DNA of 64,000 nt from contig CM040125.1 of assembly GCA_022559845.1 (NCBI GenBank), forward strand, positions 330,405,829 to 330,469,828, given 5' to 3'. The translations under genes were made by a program, and so were the position numbers. The notes below the pieces were generated by a model, which searched no databases, was not told where the DNA came from, and saw nothing but the letters and a program-made list of their open reading frames with translations. Below are positions 1 to 11,045 of this stretch, one piece after another; position 1 is the stretch's first letter, and each line of letters opens with the position of its first letter. The stretch comes from Amorphophallus konjac. Lineage: Eukaryota; Streptophyta; Magnoliopsida; Alismatales; Araceae.

Positions 1-762
1 TCCAGTGTATAGACTTCAGTTAAGTTCAGGCTCTTATAACAGCGAGTGTATATACATTTGAACAGTTAGCACATGGACAGTGTATACACTTTACCGTAAA
101 GGACAATGCATGAGTGCAGTGTATAGACTTGGTGTAATGACGCCAATGTACAGACTTGCAGGTGCAAAGCCGATGTACAGACTTGGTTCCAATATGAGAC
201 ACTGTACAGACTTTGTCAAGAGACTGGCTGTACAGACTTCAGAAGATGAAGACTCTGTATGGACTTGAAGAACAACAATCAATGTATGGACTTTATGTAA
301 AAGCCCAATGTATAGAAATTGAGTTCGAAGACCAATGTGCAGACTTTGGATTTGAAGACCAGTGTGCAGACTTCAAGTTTAACTGTGGATGTACAGACTT
401 CAGGTGTGAAGACCATTGTGCAGACTTTGGAAACGTGAAGTCAGTGTACAGACTTTGAATGAGACGCTTAGGAATACGATCCTGCGTATAGACTTTGAAG
501 GAATTCAACGTGAGGCTATATAGACTTGGCCCCTTTCCGGATGTATAGACTTTGAGTAAAGGAGGCGTTGTGTAGACTTTGGAAGTCTGAAATAAAGCAT
601 GTTATCTGACAGCCATATGAGCTCCATTCACTTACATGATATACATGAATTAATCGAGCATATAAAAGACACAGCAAGATGACTCACAGTGATTAACTCA
701 CATCAAAATCCAATCATCAAAACCACCATTAAAACCATCATCAAAACCACATGGGCACAACA
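1..762 (-). repeat. Sirevirus 3' LTR (right-hand part, U3 start)
   Basis: Matches 7259-8019 with scattered, mostly C/T or G/A substitutions and one single-base indel near 350/7608. The right edge at 762 (ending ggcacaaca, minus-strand start TGTTGTGCC) directly precedes the polypurine tract. The rest of this LTR lies left of the window. Confidence 0.85.
8..590. repeat. Degenerate tandem array of a TGTAYAGACTT motif, copy in 3' LTR
   Basis: About 19 copies of an 11-base core close to tgta(t/c)agactt recur every 25-35 bp (near 7, 79, 119, 147, 174, 203, 229, 257, 285, 308, 336, 364, 391, 417, 446, 485, 518, 541 and 571). The spacers are unrelated in sequence. The array lies in the U3 of the LTR and is repeated in the other LTR. 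The small open frames across it are by-products of the repeat. Confidence 0.8.
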
Positions 763-1075
763 ATCTCCCCCTTTTTGATGATGGCAACACTACACCGTGA
801 GTCAGTGTGAGTCAGTCTGATGACTCAAACTATTCTCCCCCTTTGACTTCATCAAAAAGAAAATAGTTTGAGAAATTAAAGCATGTATAAAAATTCAGTC
901 AATTTCTCCCCCTTGCAAGAACATGATTTTCCCCCTTTAAGAGTGTCAACATAACAGATGCCAGAATGCAAGATCTCCCCCTAGAAATATGAATGCATGA
1001 GCACAATTCTCCCTTTTTAAGAGTTTCTATGCAGCATGATGCATATGATATGGAAGCTCCCCCTCAATAAGTGGA
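763..1075 (-). promoter_or_regulatory. Polypurine tract plus serial PPT-like copies
   Basis: The functional tract is at 764-776 (minus strand AAAAAGGGGGAGA), touching the 3' LTR. Further C-rich boxes on the plus strand occur near 834-843, 905-912, 930-937, 973-980, 1010-1016 and 1058-1064. Serial PPT-like boxes upstream of the 3' LTR are a known Sirevirus hallmark; the tract primes plus-strand DNA synthesis. Confidence 0.8.
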
Positions 1076-3092
1076 ATCTTATGAGATGAATGAGAAGGAG
1101 ACCACAGGGGCAAAAAAAGAGAAGTTCAGGTCAAAGAGCCAAGGACAATGAGCAGAAGAGTTTCAAATAATCAGATTTTTCAAAAAACTTCAACTACAAG
1201 AATTTCAGTCAGATTTTCAAAGAGATATTAATCTCATAAATCCAAAACATAAGTTTTTCAAAGTCTTCCATTATAAGGGCTTATGAATGAGCTTTATTGA
1301 ACAACATGATTTAAACATGATGTATGTAGAGTTTATCAATAAAATTCTGTATTGATATCTAAAACCATGGTTTAATAAAAATGAACAGAGCCCTCATATT
1401 TATCTTGATAAAACTCCCTTTTTCTTACACAATCAGATTTATTGACTTCTTTCGAAATTACGTGCATCAGTATTGAAACCAAGCAATTATGAAGTCATAT
1501 GATTATGTCTAGGGTTGTAGCAATTTGATTTTAGCATCAATATTCAGATATTTCAATTCGTTCAACAATTTTTCATGCTACAAATTTTACGAGCACTCTA
1601 GTTCAGTGCACACCTTTTAACTAGAGGATATACCTTGATTAGAGGCCAATATCCCTAAGCACTTAGTGTGACTAACTGTCATGCTTTATATGAACAGAGA
1701 TAGCATTTTCACATCATGACACACTATAAATCATTTCTTGATGAGTGAGTTATATTTCTCAGTGTGCATGCCATTGCTCTGCCTGAAATTCAATTATTCT
1801 TAATCAGAGTTAACTATGGTACCTCATGACACAGTTCTTTGGACATGTGTTTCTTAGTGACCAAGGTCATTGCTCTGACAGAAAATACCCTTTAGATATT
1901 TCAGAAAAATTTATTTGCTTCAAATCAATAACAATTTCATGTACTTAACCAAATAAAGTCATGTATTCAATAATGTAGATTTCAGAAGATTTTACAAGAC
2001 ACAGCATGAAACAGATGGTTAAGGTTTATTAAATATGCTTCAGATATTTTTTAAGAGATTTTAAAGCCAAACTCATGAGTACATTAAACTTAAACCACCT
2101 GAGTTGTTTCAGATATTCATAAAAACGTATAATAGAAGATTACTAGTTCAAAAGTTTTCAGATTTATGATCGAGATAGCCCATTGAAATCTTCATGAAAG
2201 ACTGATAGAAATCTGAAGCCAAATGATACAAATTGATAGGAGAGATTTTGAAGCTCAATGTTTTCAAAAATATGTTCAAGGTCTGTCAACAAAATCAATA
2301 AGGAAGGATATGCAATGAATTCTCACATGAGTATGCATGTGACAACATATATGCAATGCATTGACTCCTCCTCACAACATGCATTCAGACAAACTTTTTG
2401 GCATTTTTCAGTTTAAGGAAATGCAATTCACTATATGTATGCAAAAACTCAACATTGTTTGCTATGCAAAGACATGTAATTAACTGCCCCTGAAAACATG
2501 CAATGTTTGCACTGAAAACTGAACATATGACACTGTTACTCAAGCTCAACCAGACTTCCCTATTAAGCAAAATGAACCCATGGTACTAGGCAGGGCACTT
2601 GGTCTACTAGACCACCTCACACATAGTAAGAACCTCCAGACAGATTTCCCTGCCTTTTGGTAGCTTGCCATTTGATATACCATAGTGGTCATGCATGATA
2701 ATGCAACATGCAGTCCAGATTTCCAATCAATTATCAATCTGAATTATGCACTGATATCTCAACATGTGCTCATGAGAAACAAGGTAGATTTTTAAATGTG
2801 AGCATGCATACATGGATCAAATTTCAGCTTTTCAGATTTTTCAGAATGCAAGTTTATTCTCATTTCAATGTCTAAATAGACAATTCAGAATGAGCATTGA
2901 GAGACAAGAATATTCATAGTGTTCAATAGATAACAAATGTGCAAGAACACATCAAACAAGATATGCAATGAATTTCACAACAGGAAATGCAGAGAATTTA
3001 CCTGAACAGTTCAGAAGGGGTTTTTCATTCTTGAGTGCCTTGGATTAATACCCCTTTTTATTCCATTCCAAGGCACACCTGCAAGGCAAAGT
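1076..3092. other. Non-coding AT-rich internal region of the Sirevirus
   Basis: No open frame here resembles a retroelement protein. In an autonomous Sirevirus this interval would hold integrase, reverse transcriptase and RNase H. The sequence is AT-rich, repetitive in composition (many tcag and atgca words) and shows no further recognisable structure. Confidence 0.6.
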
Positions 3093-5075
3093 TTATTTTG
3101 CACAAACAGGCACCCAAGAAATCTTGGGTCCTGACATGACAGTATTATTTCTAGCAGGTTTTCTCAGCACATTTCTAGCAACATGGTCATCAGATTTCAT
3201 CAAGTAGCAATTATTCATTGAATGACCAATTTGACCACAGTAATGATATGAATTATCAAATTTTAAATTCTTCTTATGCACATTACTGTTGTCATGAAGT
3301 TTATTGGCAGAGAGAGAGTTCTGTTTACTATAATGATAGTAAGATGCACCAGATTTCAGATTTAATCTATGCACATTCTTGTTAGCATGAAATCCATGTG
3401 TATATGCATGAGATTTTCTGTTAACAGAATAAAAATTCTGTTTACCAAAGTCAGTTTGGTTTTGATATCCTGCCAGCCAACAGGTTGCAGCCCTGTGACC
3501 TGGCTTCCCACAATGATGGCATGTAAATTTCGCAACATGGAGTTTAGCAGAGTTATTTTGAACATGCCAACAATCTCCGGCCCTATGGCCTGGCTTCCCA
3601 CAACAAAAGCAATTCAGATTCTTTCTCCTAGGAACATGATTTCTAGCATGATATTTTTGTACAGTAGTAGCAGCAAAGTCATCTAACTCCATTGTCTTGC
3701 ATTCATGCATGAGATGACCCATTTCGTGACAGTAAAAGCATTTGGATATCCTGTTTTGAGCAGAATAGGATTTCTTAGCATAAGAGGTCCTAGCATGAAA
3801 TCTATCATTATCATTCTTCATGACAAGGCAATCATCAAGTACATGGCCAGAATTTCCACAATAGAAGCATTCAACATTCCTTCCGTGAATAATTGGAAAT
3901 TTTCTAGCCTTAGGCTTGTTTGAATGAAATTTACTATTCTTCTTCAGTGTTCTCATTTTCACATTTTCATTCTATTTTTGAATCTTCTGATCATCAGACT
4001 GTTTTGAAGGTGGTGCAGAAGTACTAGCTAAGTTTGAGCTACTCACAAATGTTGCGTATAGTTTGTTCCTTACAGCTTGGTTAACTTGAGAATTGCACCT
4101 TTTCTCTTCATTCAATTTGGTGACTTCCACATTCAAAGAATCTTCCATTTTTTCTTTACCTTTGGCAAATTTTGACAAAGAGTTGTTTAGATTTTCAATT
4201 TCAATTTGCAAGGTCATAATGTGGTCTTCACACGAAATAACCTGATTTTGTAGCCCATCATTCAGACTTTTCAGGATCTCATTCTCCTGATTTAACATCA
4301 ATTCAATGTTCACTTCTTTTTCTTTCAAAGCTGATTTTTCTCTTTCTACCGTTAGCCATCTTTCAGAGAAAACAGTGTTAAGGACCATTAGCTTTTTATT
4401 TTGTTCGTTCAGATGGATGTTTTCTTCAATCTGCTTATCTTTTAATTTATCAATTTCCTTCTTCTGAGTCAGCAGAGAATCATTTTCTTCTTTCAAGGAA
4501 GTGATTAAGTTTTTCTGTGCATTATCATCAGAATGTAATTCTTCAATCAATTCCTTCAATTTAGATTTTAGATTTTCATTTTCAACCTTTAGACTTGTGA
4601 TTTCAGCATTTTTCTCTTTTCTTAATTTTCTCGTTTCTGATTTGACTCTTTCATATTTATCTAGAAGATGCTCACGCATGGCAACTAACTCATCATGGCT
4701 AAGATCCTCGGTCTCAGAGATTACCTGGGATGAGGACTCATCTGATTGATCACTCCTTCTTGCCATGAGACATTCTTCTTCCTGTTCCATATGTGTTGTA
4801 GTCACTCTATCAAACATTTCCTTTGCAGTGCTACAATCTGAGATAAAAGGAAAATCGTCAGAATCAATTGCACCCTTCATTAGGTTAAGAGCTCTCACAT
4901 TATCATCATTTTTCAACTTGTGAACATGAGTCCACTTGGACTTATCCTTAGGAAGTTCATGTGAACTGTGAGAGATAACCTTCGACAATTATGGATTAAT
5001 AGAGTTAACATGCTTGTGCATACGATATAGCCAAAATTTAATATTTGAACTACCGAATAGTGGAGGATGAGCCAT
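3093..5075 (-). pseudogene. gag: Sirevirus gag, two in-frame stops
   Basis: One minus-strand frame of about 660 codons runs from the ATG at 5075 (start MAHPPLFGSS) to 3093. It is broken by TAA at 4989-4991 and TAG at 3972-3974. The N-terminus resembles the copia gag domain but is short: about 80 residues on, the frame passes into an acidic linker (ECLMARR), as if the middle of the domain and its first knuckle had been deleted. A coiled coil of about 200 residues (roughly 4650-4050) follows. After it come four CCHC knuckles of the form CX2CX4HX4C and a fifth with Tyr in place of the first Cys. The frame ends with a GPKISWVPV-type motif, which in full-length Sireviruses precedes the protease/integrase part. 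Gag would form the particle; the knuckles bind RNA. The lineage call rests on motif recognition. Confidence 0.8.
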
Positions 5076-5193
5076 TAAGAACAAATGGCAAGCAGATTCA
5101 AGGCAACAGGAATATTGATGCACTAAAAGTAAATAATCACCCAAGACTACAAGATCGGATCTGCAGGTCGCTGGACCTTCTAAGTAGAAGCCC

Positions 5194-5205
5194 GCTCTGA
5201 TACCA
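5194..5205 (-). promoter_or_regulatory. Primer-binding site, initiator tRNA-Met
   Basis: The plus strand reads gctctgatacca, so the minus strand reads TGGTATCAGAGC, complementary to the 3' end of plant initiator tRNA-Met. It lies two bases from the LTR edge at 5208 and fixes element orientation as minus. Confidence 0.92.
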
Positions 5206-6377
5206 ACTGTTAGGGTGTTAGGCCCGGATACAGAGGGGGGGTGAATGTATCCCTCTAAACATTTATAGCTCAAAATAAAACTCTAAAGATGCTTATGCGG
5301 AATAAAGACTAATGAGCTTTCCAAGATGAAATGATAAGGCCACAAATGAACAAACAGTTGGACTGCACCAATGTAGCCACCTGAACAACCAGAAACGAAG
5401 GCAGAGCTAAAACAACCCAAACACACTTAGCAGAATACAATGCTCAAAAATAACTCTCTAGATAATGCAGCTAGCCAAGCATGCACAACCTGTGAATGGG
5501 AGGTAAAAGATATGGAACTAACGCAAGGCAAACCACTGCACAAATAATTTTAAGGTGGTTCGGTCCTCCAGACCTACATCCACCCCTCACTCCCAACCGG
5601 AGTGAGGCTTCACTAGCCAATGCTAGAATAAAGCAGACTCAGTCTGCAACAGGTGCTGACACACAGCTTGACCAGGGGAATACACTCCCCTCTTCCTCCC
5701 AACAGGAGGGACACCCCAAGTGACTCCCAGTCATTTGGAAACCAGAGGTCGAAGACCTCTCTTCCTCCAGACCAGGAGGGACCCAACCAGTGACTTCCAG
5801 TCACCAGCAAACCAGAGGTCGAAGACCTCTCTTCCTCCAACCGGAGGGACCCCTGGACTTGCAAGCCACAAGCCCAGAACCGGAGACAAGTCTCCCTTCT
5901 CCTGAATCCACAGGAGGAACCCACAAGTAGCACCCAGCTACTTGCAACCGGAGATCAGATCTCCCTTCTCCTGACTCACCAGGAGGAACCCGATCTCCAA
6001 CAGGGCAATCGAAGAACAAAGCTAACCAGAGAAACAAAATGAAAAATAAGAAAACATAAAAGGAATAGCGACAAAGGCTGGAAATGAAATACAATAGTCG
6101 TTCTGGATTTGATCCACGAACAGACTGAACAGGTCTTCAATAGAACTCTCCTCTCTTCTTTTCTTCCTCTTCTTTCTTCTTCTCAGCTCACTCAATCTTT
6201 CTCTCTTTCTTCTACTGCTCTCACTCTCTATTTTCTTCTCTTTCGCAGGCTCTCCCAATCTCTTCTTTTCTCTTCTTCTTCTGCTCTTTTTCTTCCTCTT
6301 TTATTTTTCTGGATCGAAGGGCTTTCTGCTCTCCAGCCTTCTTCTTCGATCAGTCTCCTACAGAGGATGAAGACTCG

Positions 6378-6385
6378 TATATATA
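6378..6385 (-). promoter_or_regulatory. TATA box of the Sirevirus LTR promoter
   Basis: TATATATA on the minus strand, in the expected middle part of the LTR, followed downstream (leftward) by a CT/GA-rich leader. The transcription start would be near 6350. Confidence 0.55.
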
Positions 6386-6519
6386 GCAGCAGCAGCAGCA
6401 CACTGGGCGAGTGTGGCTTCCACATTTTCTACCCTAGAAATTCAGACCACGTGGCAGCATCCTGGTTCATGAGCTAGGCACCTCGGATCACGTGCCCTTC
6501 ATTAGCACGCTCAGCAACT

Positions 6520-7060
6520 AGAGTCAGGTGGCGTTAACGCACTTGCTTCAAGGGGTTGACGCAGCCTTCAAAGACATTCTACCAGCAAAACTCAAGTCTG
6601 CTACGTTGACGCTTCCAACCCATGGCGTTGACGCATTGATGCGTTCCAGTGAGCAACCAGCCTAGCCCTATTGACAGTTGCATCGACACTGCTCCACTGC
6701 TGCGTTGACGCATCGGTGATCCAACATCAGATCTTAGATGGCTTCAGCGCTCTCACGTTTCGTGTGGAGTGCGTTGACACATTGTACAACTGCGTCCACC
6801 CTCTGGTTACCAGGTCGATCCATCAACCTGCTACGTTGACGCCACTTGATGAATGCGTTGACGCACCAGAGTAATCCAGCAACCCATTGGCTCTCCCTTT
6901 GTAACTGCCGCGTCGATGCTCTCAGCATGCTGCGTTGACGCATGGAGCTGCAGCGTCGATGCTGCCAATGTACTCCAGAGGCTGCAATAAGGGATTCTTG
7001 AACCGCTGCGTCCACGCTACTTGCTCACTGCGTTGACGCACCAGAATAATCCAGAGAAGC
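6520..7060. repeat. Cluster of (TG)CGTTGACGCA near-palindromes in U3
   Basis: The core gttgacgc and close variants occur about ten times (near 6531, 6554, 6604, 6624, 6702, 6768, 6834, 6854, 6939 and 7029). Several are the 12-base near-palindrome tgcgttgacgca. The core contains TTGAC and TGACG, motifs bound by plant WRKY and TGA-bZIP factors respectively. Location upstream of the TATA box fits an enhancer; that role is inferred. Confidence 0.6.
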
Positions 7061-7209
7061 TTATGATTGTTTGAACTGCTGTGTCCACGTGTCAGCATTT
7101 CAGCCTCTTGGATCACGTGCCAAGTCTTGATGGCCTGAATCATCTGTAGACAGACAGAGGAAAATGAACTTAGTTCAGACGAATGTATATACTTAAGCAG
7201 AGCTACTAG

Positions 7210-7855
7210 TGTATGGACTTGAACAGTGCAGCGAGTGTAAAGACTTGGTAAAACAAGGTCCAGTGTATAGACTTCAGTTAAGTTCAGGCTCTTATAACAG
7301 TGAGTGTATATACATTTGAACAGTTAGCACATGGACAGTGTATACACTTTACCATAAAGGACAATGCATGAGTGCAATGTATAGACTTGGTGTAATGACG
7401 TCAATGTACAGACTTGCAGGTGCAAAGCCGATGTACAGACTTGGTTCCAATATGAGACACTGTACAGACTTTGTCAAGAGACTGGCAATACAGACTTCAG
7501 AAGATGAAGACTCTGTATGGACTTGAAGAACAACAATCAATGTATGGACTTTATGTAAAAGCTCAATGTATAGACATTGAGTTCGAAGACCAATGTGCAG
7601 ACTTTGGATTTAAGACCAGTGTGCAGACTTCACGTTTAACTGTGGATGTACAAACTTCAGGTGTGAAGACCATTGTGCAGACTTTGGAAACGTGAAGTCA
7701 GTGTACAGACTTTGAATGAGACGCTTAGGAATACGATCCTGCGTATAGACATTGAAGGAATTGAACGTGAGGCTGTATAGACTTGGCCCCTTTCCGGATG
7801 TATAGACTTTGAGTAAAGGAGGCGTTGTGTAGACTTTGGAAGTCTGAAATAAAGC
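7210..7855. repeat. TGTAYAGACTT tandem array, copy in 5' LTR
   Basis: The same motif array as at 8-590. It starts somewhat earlier here because the LTR is complete: extra motifs are seen at 7210 and 7237. Confidence 0.8.
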
Positions 7856-8019
7856 ATGTTATCTAACAGCCATATGAGCTCCATTCGCTTACATGATATA
7901 CATGAATTAATCGAGCATATAAAAGACACAACAAGATGACTCACAGTGATTAACTCACATCAAAAGCCAATCATCAAAACCACCATTAAAACCATCATCA
8001 AAACCACATCGGCACAATA

Positions 8020-8243
8020 TTTCGTGCCTCCTCTCTCAAGATCTCCCATCTCTCAACGAAAAATTATTTTGAATGTCCGATTAGGTAGAGTTTTTCGAGC
8101 CCGTCATTTCGATATATAGAACGCGTGATTCCGACGTGTATACGTGGAGAACCGGAGGTTTGAAGAAGGTAACACATTTGATATATAAATGACGACAAGC
8201 TTACTGTCGTCAAATCCTTTTGACGACATAACGCAAAGTCGTT

Positions 8244-8281
<38 letters not shown>

Positions 8282-9879
8282 AATTATATCATTAAAAATT
8301 CATATCTGTTAAAAAATGTAACAGAAAATTATAAAAATTATATATTTGGAATTCTCATATTTTTCTCCTAATTATCATAATTTTTTTTCTCTAAATTATT
8401 TTAAATAAAAAAATGTGTCTTTGAAAATATATTTTTGAAATTATTCAATTAAATAGATATTGACGTAAATCCTTGTTAAATAAATTAAGTTGAAAATCAT
8501 AGAATTAACGTCCCTCCAAGTGGACGCTAATTAATAAATGACACTACACACAAACGTCAATTAAAATAAATTTATTTAATTATAGTTAATTATAGAATTA
8601 GATGGACGTGAATTCTATAATTAACGCATTCATGTTCTCACTGTTTTCTTCCGATTTTGACCCATACCTCGGGTCTTTTGGCACTCTCATCTCACGTCTG
8701 TAGATGGAGCCCCTTTTTCATGATTGGTTCTCGTTATACACCTCAACTCTCGGTGACATACGAGTCCTCCGTTGGACATTCCGTTCCTTCAGACTGGCAA
8801 GTTAGTCATTGGGACCTCCGTAAGTCTCCGCTAGCCTTGGATTCCCTCAAGGCAGCCGAGCTGGTTGTACCCAAAAAACCTCGAGATCCGATCCGTGTCA
8901 CTTTGGTTTTTCGTTAGTCTTGACACTCTACTCCTTTTGAAATCTTCTTGTCATCAATTCGAGAACATAACCCTTTGACTCTGTATTTGGCCAAATCTGA
9001 TTCTGAAACATTAAGGGCTGTGGGTCCGCGGCTTTTCAGTGCCAGGTAGGACGGAAGTCCAATTCTGTAAACCATGGTAATTCTGGGTGTGGCATTGCAC
9101 CAAACTCTGTACATATGTTATATTCTGTTATTCTGTTATATCTATCATTCTGCAAACTCTATTAATTCTGTTAAATCTGTTATTCGGATAATTTTTTGCT
9201 TGGTTATTTTGATAATTTAGATATTCTGTTAGATTGCTTATATTTATTGGAACTCTGTTATATTCTGGCCAATTCTGAAGTTATGTTCATTTAAGTATCT
9301 GTCCTTGTTATATTCTGATAGCTTGTCCTTAACTCTGCATGAGAAATTCATCCCTATTTCTCTTGAGCTCGTAACTACCTTTGGCCTTCATATTTATCCT
9401 TTCTGCTAGATCAATTGTCATGACTCAAGTTATACCATTTCCTGCATTACATTTGTCATGAACATAAGTAATTGGTTAATCACTTATATTCTGCTTGATG
9501 AGAGATGTAATTCCTACTGAGCGTTTCGCTCACCAGCCTATCTTTAACATTTTTTTCATGTAACGACATTGAAGATAGTCCAACAGATGGGGAAGGGCAA
9601 GAGTGATGAGCGAAATGGAGAATCATGTCAGTGTCTTTCCTTGAGTCTCGTCCTATTATTTGAGTCCATTCTCTTTATTAGAGTGTAATAGTGAGTCCTT
9701 TCTTCACTTATGTAAGTTGAGTCAAGGTATGCAATTCGAATATTTGAATATCAAGGTTAAATTGGCCCACATTGTCCAGGTTGTAATTTCGTGTCTTATG
9801 TTCGCTCTGATTATTCACGACCGTATCACTGCCACGTTCCGAACTACACGTTCCGTTGTTATCGGTTCGGGGCGTGACA
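8020..9879 (+). repeat. Old Tekay-like LTR remnant
   Basis: The right end, ggttcggggcgtgaca (to 9879), matches the terminal bases of the intact Tekay LTR at 27517/35869 in the opposite orientation. The block near 9510-9610 (ctactgagcg, then gatggggaagggcaagagtgatg) corresponds to the same words in the Tekay LTR (30 kb and 36 kb regions, reverse strand). No Tekay internal region follows, so this is a solo LTR or fragment. It is interrupted by the Sirevirus at 8019 and by an AT-rich insert at about 8170-8640. Confidence 0.55.
8172..8640. repeat. AT-rich insert with TGACG/CGTCA hairpin modules and (TA)n
   Basis: Short inverted modules such as tgacgaca(8190-8197)/tgtcgtca(8205-8212) and tgacgac(8221-8227)/gtcgtta(8239-8245) are followed by (TA)n at 8246-8279. 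Further acg...cgt modules lie to 8630. Similar modules recur at 55.86-56.17 kb and 57.31-57.49 kb. They resemble subterminal repeats of CACTA-type DNA transposons, but I found no CACTA termini. Confidence 0.45.
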
Positions 9880-9896
9880 ATATATGTATTATCTTA

Positions 9897-9904
9897 TGCA
9901 CACA

Positions 9905-9997
<93 letters not shown>
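9897..9997. repeat. (CA)n-(TA)n compound microsatellite
   Basis: About 38 CA units followed by about 12 TA units, then a long T/C-rich tract to about 10135. Open frames through it are low complexity. Confidence 0.95.
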
Positions 9998-10640
9998 TTC
10001 CCTTTTTTTTCTTTTCTCTTTCTCTCTTTCTTTTTTCTCTTCTTCCTCTTTTTTCTTTTTACTCTCTTTTTCCTCTTTTTGTTTTGAATTCCCCCTTTTT
10101 ATTCATTTTTCTCTTCTACTTCTCTTTTTTTTTATTGCCATATAAAAGGGGCGGGGGTGGCACACCGAGCCACCCCCCCTCCTTTCAAATTCTCCCTCTC
10201 TCTCTCTCCCTTCGATGGACGAACGCCCCCCCTTCTCTGTCTCTTCCTCTTCTTCCCCGTCACCGGACGCCACCACCGTCGAGCGCCGTTGTCGTTGCCG
10301 TCGGGGTGAGGGAGCCACCACGGAGGGGTCTCCCCCTCTCCCTCTCTTCCTCTCTTCCATCTTCTCCCCCGTCCCTCTTCTCTTCTTCTCTTCCCCTCTT
10401 CATTTCTTCTTCCTCTTCTCCTCTATTTCGATCGGGATGACGGGGCCTGAAGCTCTTCTCCCTCCTTCCTCCTTCTCCCTTCCTATTCTCTTCCCTTCTT
10501 GCCCTTTTATCCCTCTTTTCTCCTCTCCTTCCCCTTCCTCTTCTCCGTGGAGGCTCATTGGGGTGCCGCCGGTGTCGTCGTGGCGAGGGCCACCGAAGTG
10601 TAACGGTAGAGAGGGTTCCAGGCGGGCTCGTCGGGGATCA
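9998..10640. other. CT-rich DNA with a plus-strand TATA box
   Basis: Pyrimidine-rich on the plus strand throughout. A TATA box (tataaaagg, 10141-10149) is followed by a CT-rich leader. I see no conserved protein; the Ser/Pro-rich frames follow base composition. Confidence 0.5.
10141..10149 (+). promoter_or_regulatory. TATA box, possible promoter of the antisense PMD gene
   Basis: TATAAAAGG in a GC-rich setting, 1.15 kb before the ATG at 11296. An acceptor-like tract (ctttgcag, ending 11292) just before that ATG would fit a 5'UTR intron. It could instead be the promoter of a plus-strand LTR. Confidence 0.4.
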
Positions 10641-11045
10641 AAGGGCACAGGCGTGCCGGCGAAGGAGACGGGGGTCGTGCCGGGGAAGCGAGGGCACGGG
10701 CGTGCTGGCGAAGGAACACGGGGCCATGCCGGGGTAAGCGGGGGCACAGGCGTGCCGACGAAGGAACATGGGGCCGTGCTGGGGAAGCGGGGGTACGGCG
10801 TGCCGGCGAAGGAACATGGGGCCATGCCGGGGAAGGGCCACTCCCAGGCGTGTCGGTGAAGGCCCGCCTGGGGCGTGCCATTGAAGGCATTCCAACGCGT
10901 GCCGGGGAAGGCCAGCCAAGGCGTGTCGGGGAAGACGCCAGGGGCATACCGGCGAAGACCGCTTCAGGGTGTGCTGGGGAAGACGCTGAGGGCGTACCGG
11001 GGAAGCCTCCCCCATAGGGTGTACCGACGAGAGGGAGAGGCCCAT
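10640..11045. repeat. GC-rich tandem repeats, GCGTGCCGGCGAAGG type
   Basis: About 13 degenerate units of 25-35 bp around gcgtgccgg(c/g)gaag. The same word family fills the LTRs of Tat A (39.85-40.21 and 41.54-41.82 kb) and Tat B (44.1-44.3, 45.2, 45.7-45.9 and 46.85-47.08 kb). It therefore suggests a related LTR here, possibly what is left of Tat A's 3' LTR. Confidence 0.6.

Larger units (their letters stand above)
1..8019 (-). mobile_element. Sirevirus-type Ty1/copia element, defective (pol missing)
   Basis: The element reads on the minus strand. Positions 1-762 and 7259-8019 are near-identical direct repeats in the right place to be the ends of the two LTRs. A polypurine tract abuts the left copy, and a primer site complementary to initiator tRNA-Met abuts the right LTR at 5194-5205. 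Inside there is only a gag (5075-3093). No protease, integrase, reverse transcriptase or RNase H reading frame is present in the remaining 2.3 kb, so the element depended on helper proteins or was deleted. Repeated polypurine tracts, a coiled-coil gag with zinc knuckles and LTRs over 2 kb are typical of the Sirevirus genus. The left end of the 3' LTR is outside the window. The right flank, 8020-8024 (tttcg), should be the target duplication. Confidence 0.85.
5208..8019 (-). repeat. Sirevirus 5' LTR, 2812 bp
   Basis: The left edge (tgttagggtgttaggccc) abuts the primer site. The right edge is set by alignment of its last 761 bases with 1-762. It contains, in minus orientation, U3 with two repeat clusters (7150-7860 and 6520-7090), a TATA box near 6380, and an R-U5 part with CT-rich DNA (6130-6350) and a run of seven G near the end. 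The terminal TG is mutated to TA at 8018-8019. The length is large for the genus. Confidence 0.8.

Noticed and set aside
8..590. CRISPR-like spacing of a short repeat with unique spacers
   Set aside because: Core is only 11 bases and degenerate, sits inside both LTRs of a plant element, and there are no cas genes.
5496..6477. Overlapping frames in the 5' LTR of the Sirevirus
   Set aside because: CT/GA-rich leader of an LTR, frames not conserved in type and absent from gag-pol logic.
9660..10440. Overlapping open frames rich in Thr-His, Phe and Ser
   Set aside because: They run through (CA)n, (TA)n and CT-rich tracts; composition alone keeps them open.
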